Positions 18,574-27,008 of a DNA stretch of 47,683 bases are shown one piece after another. Within the stretch, counting starts at the first letter, position 1; each line of letters opens with the position of its first letter. The position numbers and the translations under genes were made by a program. The notes below the pieces were generated by a model. It did no database searches. It saw only the letters and a program-made list of their open reading frames with translations, and was not told the DNA's origin. This stretch comes from Bacteroidota bacterium (lineage in GTDB: Bacteria > Bacteroidota > Bacteroidia > 2-12-FULL-35-15). The DNA lies in NCBI GenBank assembly GCA_023251835.1, contig JAHEXZ010000038.1, forward strand, positions 1 through 47,683, read 5' to 3'.

Positions 18574-21500
18574 TACTCTTGGTAAACAAGTTTTGTGTAA
18601 TGCCTTTGTTCATTATATTCCAGTTCCAATAAATACATTCCAGGAACAAGTTTTTCGCTTATCTCGTTTAATTTCAGCTGTTGTTCGCCTTTATTAAGGC
18701 TTTTCTTTTCAGAAATTATTTTTATTCCTTCTATATTTAGAAGGGAAATAGTTAATGTGCTTTCTTTAGGTGCTGAAAATCCGATAGTTAGTTCAGAGGA
18801 AAAAGGATTTGGGAACACATGAATATTTGAATCGGAGAGTTGGAATTCATCAATTCCCACGTTAATTTTTACAAATGTTGGTTTATAAGTAGTATCAGAG
18901 CATCCGTAATCGTTAGATACAAGTAATGATATGTTATAGTTTCCGTTTGCAGAATATATGTGCATAGGATTCTGCAAATTACTGGTATCTCCATCGCCAA
19001 AATCCCACAGCCAGGAAGTAGCATCTACTGAATTGTCGGCAAAATAAACAGTATCTCCATGCTGGGATAGATATGCCTGGAAGTTTGCTACAGGCCTTGG
19101 ATATACATAAATCTGACCTGTTACAATTGAGGTATCGGTTCCGGTTGCACCAAATGCCATTAACGTTACTGTATATAACCCGGAATTCAAATAAAAATGA
19201 GATGGGTTTTCTAATACAGATGTAGTGCCATCGCCAAAGTCCCATAGATAAGTAATTGCATATACACTGGTATTAAAAAAATCTACTTTTAATACAGGAC
19301 AACCAGCGTCAGTAGATGTTTCGAATCCTGCACTGAGTTCTGTAGAAATGATAGCAGTACCAGAGCAACTACCGGCACATCCATTAGAATCAGTCACATT
19401 TACCTGATAATCATATGCTCCGGCTATCTGATAGATGTGTGATACAGAATCTCCGGCACCAGCAGCTCCATCACCAAAGCTCCAGGAATAAGAAAAAGGA
19501 GCAACACCTCCGGAGGTTACTGAGGCGGACAAGTTTGTAGGCATTCCCGATATGAATGATTCAGCAGTACAAGTAACCACCGGAGGATCGATAACCGTTA
19601 CCCCAATAGAGCTGGAAGTATCTTTCTGACCTGTTGAACAGCCAAGAGAAGATGTAACGACACAAGAAACACTATCAGCATTGGCAAGGGAGTTAGAAAT
19701 AAAAACAGGATAATTTCCTCCCGCAGGATTTCCATTTACCAGCCATTGGTAGGAAGGAGTTGTTCCGGCATTGGTTGCGCCAGCACTAAAGGTGAATGAA
19801 GCACCACTACACGCTATATTCGAAGGGCTTTCAGACTGAATTTGTATTTCAGGCATAATTATACCTTCAACATGTACAGTCATTGTATCCGGGAATGATT
19901 CTCCGCAGCAGTAATCTACAATTCGAAGGATTATCTGATAAGTACCTGCCGAATCAAAGGAATAAGTAGCATTTTGGAAAGCGGAGCCCGTAATTGTATC
20001 AATGATAGTATTATTTTTCACAATATACCAGATGTAGTCATCAGCGGTAACGGATGATGAATAGGTAGCCGGAGTATTTACACATACATTGCTATCAGCA
20101 GAAGTTATATCCGGGATGATTCCTGCACCGTTGCTGAAAATTTCAATAAAATCGGTATAGGTGTATGCAATTCCATTATTCACCATTGTAAATGTTTTTC
20201 TACTCTGTGTAGTATATTTAGTGGTAGCTGTGATACTATTACCAGATGCAGGGGAGGCTCCTGCTCCAAAGAACCAGATGACGGTTCCTGTTGCGTTTGT
20301 TGAAAAGGTTACAGGGGCGTTGGTGCATCCCGAATATTTAACAAATACAAATGGCTGTTGAAGTGAATAAACGTTTTGTTCAGAAACAGGCGTACCTGCA
20401 CCATCCTCATACAATAAGTAAGTCTCCCCATCAGAGCCAACGCCACCATTTCCGCCATTACCACCTTTTCCACCTTTTCCGCCATCACCGCCAGCGCCAA
20501 CATAACCATTAGCTGCTCCACCTTTTGTTCCACCTAAACCTCCTGTTCCGCCAGCACCACCATTACCACCAACACCTCCAAATCCGGGATTTCCGGAAGT
20601 CATTTTGGTATCTTTTATAACTCCGTTTGCTCCATTGTTATATATATATATGGCGAAAGAGCCTCCACCACCGGTTCCACCCGTTCCAGCGGTTCCACCC
20701 TGCGCGCCTTCACCACCACCACCACCACCGGCACCGGTACCATTATTATTTGGTGGAAGTCCGAAAAGACAATCATAAGGAATACCACCAATGGAGCCAC
20801 CACCACCACCACCACCACCACCACTTCCATTAGTGCCAATAGTTCCTGATGTACCATTGCCAGGCACATAAAAACCACCTGTAAAAGAAGCGCTGCCATT
20901 GTTACCATTGGTTCCGGAAAGTCCATCTGCACCATCAGTACCGGGAGCACCATCATTCAGCGAGGTACGAGGCGGAGTAGAAGGATAAATACATGTTATA
21001 ATTTTTTGTCCCCCCATACCACCGAAGCCTCCTCCACTGCCACCTATTTGGCCATTCTGGCCAGGATAACCATTCGTTGCATGGCTGGGATCTCCGCATA
21101 GGGCACAATCAGCGGTACCTCTTTCTCCACCATCACCGCCATTCCCCCCGACAAGACTTCCTGGGAAAGAACCGGATGCACCTAATCCTCCAGACCGTGG
21201 ACCGGCATCATGGTCTGAGCCATCGTCACCCGGAAAACCATTTGCAGCAGAAATACCACTATTTCCATTGGTACCAATTGTGCCATCACCAGCATTACCA
21301 GCAATTACTTTACAACGTACAATTTGATAGTCGGAACATCCGCTCAAATGAATTCCATAAGTAGAAACACCGCCACCAAAGCCATTTGAAGTTCTTATTG
21401 TTAAATCCTGAAAACGGAAATTGGATATATTGCTGCAATACACTGCCACCAAACGATTAGGGTTGGCTTCTATATTAGAATTATCGCGGTAAATAGTTGT

Positions 21501-21824
21501 TGCAGTAGAGTTGCTCTTTTTCCATGTAGAAGCATTAAACCCTCCTTCAATAGTAAGGTTGGCTTTCATATTGATTGCAGCGGAAATATTATATGTTCCG
21601 GATGCCATGTGAATTTTATTATCTGTTGCAGTTGCCAGTGAGAGTGCATAGGCAAGCGATGCCGGAACAGCCTTTGTGCCAGCAGTTCCGGAAGAGGCTC
21701 CGTTTGGAGTCACATAAATTATAGTGCATTGTTGGGAGAACACCTCTCCCCCAGCTCCTTTCCATAAGAGTGGGAAGAGAAGAATTAGTGTGAATAGAAG
21801 TTTATATTTTAGTTTTGATGACAT
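18573..21824 (-). CDS. Glycine-rich beta-helix/PKD surface protein B, T9SS type A signal
   Basis: A 1083-aa exported protein, middle member of the tandem trio. The signal peptide (about 1-31) contains the odd segment FPLLWKGAGGE, possibly derived from an intergenic repeat. The head (about 33-174) is closely similar to paralogs A and C (YVTPNGASSGTAGTKA, TIEGGFNAS, RDNSNIEANPNRLVAV). Gly-rich arms span about 175-388 and 408-466, around a beta-helix-like coil (SFAIYIYNNGANGVIKD). Three PKD domains (cores near 781, 865 and 941) follow Ig-like segments. The C-terminal ~80 residues (IHVFPNPFSSE to KLVYQE) are a T9SS type A sorting domain, unlike the type B domain of A. The codons for the polyglycine hold a perfect (CCA)9 tract on the plus strand. 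Function unknown. Confidence 0.87.
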   Translation of the reverse strand: MSSKLKYKLLFTLILLFPLLWKGAGGEVFSQQCTIIYVTPNGASSGTAGTKAVPASLAYALSLATATDNKIHMASGTYNISAAINMKANLTIEGGFNASTWKKSNSTATTIYRDNSNIEANPNRLVAVYCSNISNFRFQDLTIRTSNGFGGGVSTYGIHLSGCSDYQIVRCKVIAGNAGDGTIGTNGNSGISAANGFPGDDGSDHDAGPRSGGLGASGSFPGSLVGGNGGDGGERGTADCALCGDPSHATNGYPGQNGQIGGSGGGFGGMGGQKIITCIYPSTPPRTSLNDGAPGTDGADGLSGTNGNNGSASFTGGFYVPGNGTSGTIGTNGSGGGGGGGGGSIGGIPYDCLFGLPPNNNGTGAGGGGGGEGAQGGTAGTGGTGGGGSFAIYIYNNGANGVIKDTKMTSGNPGFGGVGGNGGAGGTGGLGGTKGGAANGYVGAGGDGGKGGKGGNGGNGGVGSDGETYLLYEDGAGTPVSEQNVYSLQQPFVFVKYSGCTNAPVTFSTNATGTVIWFFGAGASPASGNSITATTKYTTQSRKTFTMVNNGIAYTYTDFIEIFSNGAGIIPDITSADSNVCVNTPATYSSSVTADDYIWYIVKNNTIIDTITGSAFQNATYSFDSAGTYQIILRIVDYCCGESFPDTMTVHVEGIIMPEIQIQSESPSNIACSGASFTFSAGATNAGTTPSYQWLVNGNPAGGNYPVFISNSLANADSVSCVVTSSLGCSTGQKDTSSSIGVTVIDPPVVTCTAESFISGMPTNLSASVTSGGVAPFSYSWSFGDGAAGAGDSVSHIYQIAGAYDYQVNVTDSNGCAGSCSGTAIISTELSAGFETSTDAGCPVLKVDFFNTSVYAITYLWDFGDGTTSVLENPSHFYLNSGLYTVTLMAFGATGTDTSIVTGQIYVYPRPVANFQAYLSQHGDTVYFADNSVDATSWLWDFGDGDTSNLQNPMHIYSANGNYNISLLVSNDYGCSDTTYKPTFVKINVGIDEFQLSDSNIHVFPNPFSSELTIGFSAPKESTLTISLLNIEGIKIISEKKSLNKGEQQLKLNEISEKLVPGMYLLELEYNEQRHYTKLVYQE
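20797..20823. repeat. Perfect (CCA)9 microsatellite in gene B
   Basis: Nine uninterrupted CCA units on the plus strand, encoding part of a polyglycine run on the minus strand. Neighbouring tracts (17417-17443 in gene A, 24331-24360 in gene C) are similar but interrupted by CCG units. Slippage here would change length in steps of one residue without a frameshift. Confidence 0.9.
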
Positions 21825-21840
21825 TGAACCTCACCCCAAT

Positions 21841-21865
21841 CCCCTCTCCTTTTAAAGGAGAGGGG
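21841..21865. repeat. REP-like palindrome between genes B and C
   Basis: CCCCTCTCC and GGAGAGGGG (21841-21849 with 21857-21865) flank TTTTAAA, a self-complementary hairpin in a 49-nt gap between two coding regions. Similar CTCTCC/GGAGAG hairpins are at 30495-30529 and 36174-36210. Confidence 0.8.
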
Positions 21866-21873
21866 TGATATTT

Positions 21874-24800
21874 TTAATTTATAATTATCTTTTTCACTAC
21901 AACCCTTTCTAATTGCTGATTTCCATTATTCACAGAGCTTCCGGACAATTGAGAAGCGGGTAAAATCATTTTCACAAAATAAATTCCTTTGGGTTGATTG
22001 GTTAAATCAACAGATAATGACGCTATTTTTATATTTGATTTCTGATAGGTTACTTCACCAAGGGTATTGATAATTGTTAAAACTTCAATGCTTTCAAGGC
22101 ATCCGGAACAATTTTCGATTTGCAATGTAAACTTTCCGTCATTGGGGTTTGGATAGATTTGTAGTTTATATTCTTCCACTTGTGTTTCTTCTACACCTAC
22201 AGAGGATTGCATAACCACAACCACACTTGTTACTGAAGTAGTACAATTATAATTATATGAGGTGAGTGTTATAGTATATGTTCCCTCAGAAGCAAACACG
22301 TGTGTTGGATTTTGTTCATTGGAAGTAGAACTATCGCCAAAATTCCATAACCAGGCGTTAGAGTTAGCACTTGTGTTTGTAAACGTTACCATTCCCAAAC
22401 CATTCAGGTAAACGGTATCATCAGATTGTGTAAATGCGGCTGTGAGGCCAAGTGATCCGCAGTTGTTCTGAATAGTAATTACGTCTGTAATAGTGTCAGA
22501 ACAGGTAGTATTATTAACAATAAGAAAAACAGGGTATTGTCCGGCCTCTGTGTAGGTATGCGTTGGATTTTGCAGGGTGCTATTGGGCGAACCATCACCG
22601 AAGCTCCAATTCCAGCCAGAAGGCAAAGGAGCGGAGTTGTCAGTAAATGAGACAGCAGCACCAACTGTTCCTGTTGATGGAACATTAAAAGCTGCTGTAA
22701 TTACAGGTAATACACTTAATGTAACACTGTCCTGTGCAAAGCATGCAGATGGACTTGTTACAGTAACTGCATATAGTCCTGCAGCAGCGGTTTGCAATGT
22801 TTGAGCATTACCACCTACAGGCGAGCCATTTAATGTCCAGCTATATGAACAACCAGGATTAGCGGCATCAAGCAATGGAAAAACTTCATTAGAGCATACG
22901 GTATAATTATTTCCTAATTCAATTTCCGGGTCTTTTATTACAAGCACCAGGGTATCTTTTCCTATGCATCCGGTAGCGCTTGTGACGGTAACTCTATATG
23001 TTCCGGCAGCTATTGTTTGTAATGTCTGTGCATTCATCCCGACAGGATTTGAATTCATTGTCCAGAGGTAACTTTGCATTCCGCTTAGTCCGGCATCTAA
23101 TACAGGCAGGGGGTCTGTAGTACAAAGCATGATATCGGAGCCTAAGTCAATATCGAGTTCAGTGAAAATAGTTAAATTCATTGCATCGCTGCCGGAGCAG
23201 CTTCCATAACTTACTGTTACAGCATAGGTTCCTGCCAAGGATGTTTGGAATGTTTGTGAACTGCCACCTGCAGGGTTTCCATTGTATGTCCATTGATAGG
23301 ATGCTCCCGGATTTCCGGCATCAAGCAATGGTTTTTGGTCAGTAAAGCACATAGTGGTGTCCAAGCCAAGGTTAACAGCAGGAGCTGTAATCACTTCAAT
23401 TTCTTTTGTTTTTACTGAAGTTCCGCAACAACTGGTTGTTGTTAATATGATTGTATAGGTACCGGGAGTAGCAAAAGTAACATTACCCGGACTTTGTACT
23501 GAGGAAGTGGTAATTGAGCCACCCGGTATGTTCCAGTTGTATGTATTTGCTGTACCTGTGGTAAAAATATTTACCGCATCGCCCACACACACCACATCTT
23601 TAGAAGTGGATACTTCGGGGGGAGCAAAATCCGTAGGAATATTTATAAAGTTGGCAAGAGGATAAGGCACTCCATCTACAACTAATGTAATGCTTCTAAA
23701 GCCGGGCATACCACTATCATATTGAACAGAGACATTTGAACCTGAAGCATTAGAAGGATTGGCCCCAACACCGAATACCCAATCGACATTACCTGTTGCA
23801 GTGGTTGTAAAAGTAACGTCTGAGTTGGAGCATCCGGAAAACGTTGCAGTTACAGGAGGTTCAAAAGGGTTGTACATATTGGAGAACATCACAGGATCCT
23901 GTCCGGACTGCTGATAAAGAGTTTTACTAACCCCATCAGAACCATTACCACCATTACCTCCCACACCACCTTGTCCGCCTTGTCCACCCGGCCCCCCCTC
24001 TCCTATATTACAACTGTGTAAACCAGTAGAATCATTCATCAGATTACCTCCAAGTCCACCAACACCACCAACACCGCCAGCACCGCCAGTACCACCAGTG
24101 CCACCAGTGCCACCAGCTCCGGGGTTCATAACGCAGTCCCTTACAACACCATTAATTCCATTTGCCCAAACAAAAATTGCAAAAGAGCCACCAGCCCCTG
24201 CACCTCCATAACCAGTGAAACCAGCTTGTCCGCCTTCACCACCGCCTCCACCTCCGCCACCGGAGCCGAACACATAGCTGATTGTATCCCCATTGCCTGG
24301 GTCGAGTATAGCTGGCTGGCAACCTTTAGCACCGCCACCACCACCACCGCCACCGCCACCACCGTTGGTTCCCTGAGTTCCAATACTACCTGTTCCCGGC
24401 ACATAAAATCCCCCGGTATAGGTTGCAGCACCTTGTGTGCCATTTAATCCGGGCAGTCCGTCTATTCCAATAGTACCAGGTTTTCCGTTATTCTGAGTAG
24501 GATCTCCCCAACATTGCTGGTAATACTGCATCTGGCAGACACCAGCTCCACCATTTCCTCCAAGCACTCCTCCATATCCTTGTCCGGCAAAGCCTGGGAG
24601 ACCATCATTGGTATAATCGCCACTGGCGTTATATACTACAAAGCCGAGAACACTATGTGTGTCAATGATAAACCCCCCTCTTTCACCACCGGTTCCACCT
24701 TGTCCACCAGCATAACTTCCAAGGAAAGAACCGCTTGCACCAGCTCCACCCAAACGACAACAGGTTCCACCACCTGTATCATGATCTCCTTCAGAGCCTG

Positions 24801-25383
24801 TTTCGCCAATATTGCCTACTGCTCCAAGCATCCCGGGAGTTCCTGGTGCACCTGGCAGTCCGCCAGATCCATTGCCTGTGTTTATTTTACACCTTGATAT
24901 GATATAATTAGTACAGTTATTAATATATATTCCATACACACTAACTCCATCTCCAACGGCATCGGCAACATTAATGGTAAGGTCAAGCAAACGGAAGCCG
25001 GAAACATTAATGCAAGAAAGAGCTACCAGGCTATTGGGGCTGGTTTGAATGTTTGAATTGTCGCGTTCGATTATTGTAGGGGTTGTATTGCTTTTTACCC
25101 AGGTGGTGGCGTTGAAACCACCTTCGATAGTAATATTGGCTGGAATATTTAATGTGTTGCTGAGGCTATAAGTTCCTTCAGCCATACGCATAATCTTATT
25201 GGCAGAGTTGATAAGTGTAAGTCCGTATGTGAAGTTAGCAGGGGTTGCTTTTGTACCAGCAGTTCCGCCTGATGCACCGCCAGGGGTTACATATACATAA
25301 CCACATTCCTGCGCAGTTGTTGCTAAAAATGCGAAGAGAAAAAAAAGGAGAATAATAAAAGAATTGTAAAAAGTTTTTCTCAT
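21874..25383 (-). CDS. Glycine-rich beta-helix/Ig/PKD surface protein C, T9SS type A signal
   Basis: A 1169-aa exported protein, the promoter-proximal member of the trio. Signal peptide about 1-25 (ATTAQ). The beta-helix-like head (about 26-167; YVTPGGASGGTAGTKA, TIEGGFNATTW) resembles A and B. Gly-rich arms span about 168-398 and 420-484, with the coil SFAIFVWANGINGVVRD between. Three ~75-residue Ig-like repeats (about 670-888) share a pattern of Cys, LLDAGNPG-like, and AQTLQTAAAG-like segments. Two PKD domains (cores near 926 and 1011) precede a T9SS type A sorting domain (about 1070-1169; LQIYPNPNDGK). The end is extended by an Asn/Gln-rich stretch (SSVNNGNQQ) before VVVKKIIIN. Gap to B is 49 bp, so B and C are likely cotranscribed. 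Function unknown. Confidence 0.87.
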   Translation of the reverse strand: MRKTFYNSFIILLFFLFAFLATTAQECGYVYVTPGGASGGTAGTKATPANFTYGLTLINSANKIMRMAEGTYSLSNTLNIPANITIEGGFNATTWVKSNTTPTIIERDNSNIQTSPNSLVALSCINVSGFRLLDLTINVADAVGDGVSVYGIYINNCTNYIISRCKINTGNGSGGLPGAPGTPGMLGAVGNIGETGSEGDHDTGGGTCCRLGGAGASGSFLGSYAGGQGGTGGERGGFIIDTHSVLGFVVYNASGDYTNDGLPGFAGQGYGGVLGGNGGAGVCQMQYYQQCWGDPTQNNGKPGTIGIDGLPGLNGTQGAATYTGGFYVPGTGSIGTQGTNGGGGGGGGGGGAKGCQPAILDPGNGDTISYVFGSGGGGGGGGEGGQAGFTGYGGAGAGGSFAIFVWANGINGVVRDCVMNPGAGGTGGTGGTGGAGGVGGVGGLGGNLMNDSTGLHSCNIGEGGPGGQGGQGGVGGNGGNGSDGVSKTLYQQSGQDPVMFSNMYNPFEPPVTATFSGCSNSDVTFTTTATGNVDWVFGVGANPSNASGSNVSVQYDSGMPGFRSITLVVDGVPYPLANFINIPTDFAPPEVSTSKDVVCVGDAVNIFTTGTANTYNWNIPGGSITTSSVQSPGNVTFATPGTYTIILTTTSCCGTSVKTKEIEVITAPAVNLGLDTTMCFTDQKPLLDAGNPGASYQWTYNGNPAGGSSQTFQTSLAGTYAVTVSYGSCSGSDAMNLTIFTELDIDLGSDIMLCTTDPLPVLDAGLSGMQSYLWTMNSNPVGMNAQTLQTIAAGTYRVTVTSATGCIGKDTLVLVIKDPEIELGNNYTVCSNEVFPLLDAANPGCSYSWTLNGSPVGGNAQTLQTAAAGLYAVTVTSPSACFAQDSVTLSVLPVITAAFNVPSTGTVGAAVSFTDNSAPLPSGWNWSFGDGSPNSTLQNPTHTYTEAGQYPVFLIVNNTTCSDTITDVITIQNNCGSLGLTAAFTQSDDTVYLNGLGMVTFTNTSANSNAWLWNFGDSSTSNEQNPTHVFASEGTYTITLTSYNYNCTTSVTSVVVVMQSSVGVEETQVEEYKLQIYPNPNDGKFTLQIENCSGCLESIEVLTIINTLGEVTYQKSNIKIASLSVDLTNQPKGIYFVKMILPASQLSGSSVNNGNQQLERVVVKKIIIN

Positions 25384-25669
25384 TTAAAACACATTAAATT
25401 GGGCTTTGACGATACGTCCAAAACGAAGGGTAATAATAGGAAAATAATTGAAAACATCCAAATAAAAGTCCTAAAATCAGACGTTCTAAAATGATTTTGG
25501 CATGTGAGTACTTTTAAAGAATAAGTTGATTGGGTTAAGATTCAGTATATATTAAAGCAGAAACGGGGTAAACTTTAAACATTTTTATGTTCATTACTTT
25601 ATTGTACAATAAAAAAAGATATTTTTTGTTTTTATAGTTTAGCCCGAACTTAATCAAACAATTTAACTA

Positions 25670-26998
25670 ATGGTGAAAGAAAAAAAGATTTTCGTTCTTG
25701 ATACGTCAGTAATTATTTATGATCACACATCTGCAAAAAGTTTTCAGGAGCATGATGTAGTAATTCCTATAACTGTTTTAGAAGAATTAGATAACTTTAA
25801 AAAGGGTAATGACACTAAAAATTTTGCGGCAAGAGAATTTACACGTTATATAGATAAAATCTCGAAAGGAAATACATTACAGGATTGGATACCTATTAAT
25901 GGCAGGGGACATGGCATGATTAAAATAGAGATGCATCATGGTTCGGCTATTGATGCGGAAAAAGTGTTTGGGGAAAGAAAAGCAGACCACCGTATATTAA
26001 ATACTGCTCTTTACGTTTCAGAACAGTATCCAAAGAATAAAGTGATACTTGTTACCAAAGATATCAACCTGCGTATCAAAGCAAAATCGCTTAATCTGAA
26101 TGCGGAAGATTATGAAACAGGTAAAATTAAAGATGTAAGCGAGTTGTATACCGGTTGTAGTGAATTACAGCGGGTACCAGCAGAACTCATTAATGAAATA
26201 TATGAGAAAGGATTTTGTGAGCCGTCAGCACTTTTAAAAAAACAAAAACCGGCACCGAATCATTTTTATATATTAAAAAGCAGTGCTAAGTCAGTGCTGA
26301 CAACATACAGTACCAGCAAAGATCTAATAGAGCGAATAAAAAAAGTGACTGCTTTGGGGGTATCTCCGCAGAATGCAGAGCAGGCATTTGCTTTGGATGC
26401 AATACTTAACCCGGAAGTTAAATTGGTTTCTATACAAGGTGTTGCCGGAACAGGTAAAACCTTATTATCATTAGCGGGAGCATTGGAGCAACGCAGAAAT
26501 TTTCACCAGATTTATTTAGCACGCCCTATTGTACCACTTAGTAATAAAGATATTGGTTACCTGCCGGGAGATATTAAGTCAAAATTAAACCCGTATATGG
26601 AGCCTTTGTGGGATAATTTAAAATACATAAAAGGACTGTTTACTGAAAAAGACAGAGAATACAAGCAAATAAATGAAATGGTTGAAAACGAAAAGTTGGT
26701 AGTTTGTCCGTTAGCTTATATCAGGGGACGTAGCTTATCTAATGTGTTTTTTATTGTTGACGAGGCACAAAATCTCACGCCACACGAGGTAAAAACTATT
26801 ATTTCCCGTGCCGGAGAAAACACCAAAATGGTATTCACGGGTGATATATACCAAATAGATACTCCTTATTTAGATACACAGAGTAACGGTTTATCCTACC
26901 TGATAGACAAGCTGAAAGGCCAAAATATATACGCCCATATTACACTTCAGAAAGGAGAGCGTTCAGAACTGGCTAACCTGGCGAATGAGTATTTGTAA
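25670..26998 (+). CDS. PhoH-like protein: PIN nuclease fused to PhoH ATPase
   Basis: A 442-aa cytoplasmic protein of the PhoH2/YlaK type. The N-terminal PIN domain (about 1-150) starts FVLDTSVIIYD with Asp11. Further acidic residues lie in VLEELDNFK and LVTKDINLR, as expected of the metal site. The C-terminal PhoH domain has Walker A GVAGTGKT (257-264) and Walker B VFFIVDEAQN with Asp364/Glu365. Such fusions are ATP-dependent RNA-unwinding and cleaving enzymes in characterised bacteria. It is transcribed alone, ending 10 bp from the convergent RND pump gene. Confidence 0.95.
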   Translation: MVKEKKIFVLDTSVIIYDHTSAKSFQEHDVVIPITVLEELDNFKKGNDTKNFAAREFTRYIDKISKGNTLQDWIPINGRGHGMIKIEMHHGSAIDAEKVFGERKADHRILNTALYVSEQYPKNKVILVTKDINLRIKAKSLNLNAEDYETGKIKDVSELYTGCSELQRVPAELINEIYEKGFCEPSALLKKQKPAPNHFYILKSSAKSVLTTYSTSKDLIERIKKVTALGVSPQNAEQAFALDAILNPEVKLVSIQGVAGTGKTLLSLAGALEQRRNFHQIYLARPIVPLSNKDIGYLPGDIKSKLNPYMEPLWDNLKYIKGLFTEKDREYKQINEMVENEKLVVCPLAYIRGRSLSNVFFIVDEAQNLTPHEVKTIISRAGENTKMVFTGDIYQIDTPYLDTQSNGLSYLIDKLKGQNIYAHITLQKGERSELANLANEYL

Positions 26999-27008
26999 TT
27001 TTAATTAA

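Noticed and set aside
20615-20956. Valine-rich minus-strand reading and similar long readings in the Gly-rich regions (also 24141-24443, 17445-17699, 24514-24897)
   Set aside because: They are other frames of GGT/GGC-type repeats in the glycine-rich genes, with low complexity and no start signal; the glycine frame has a signal peptide and domains.
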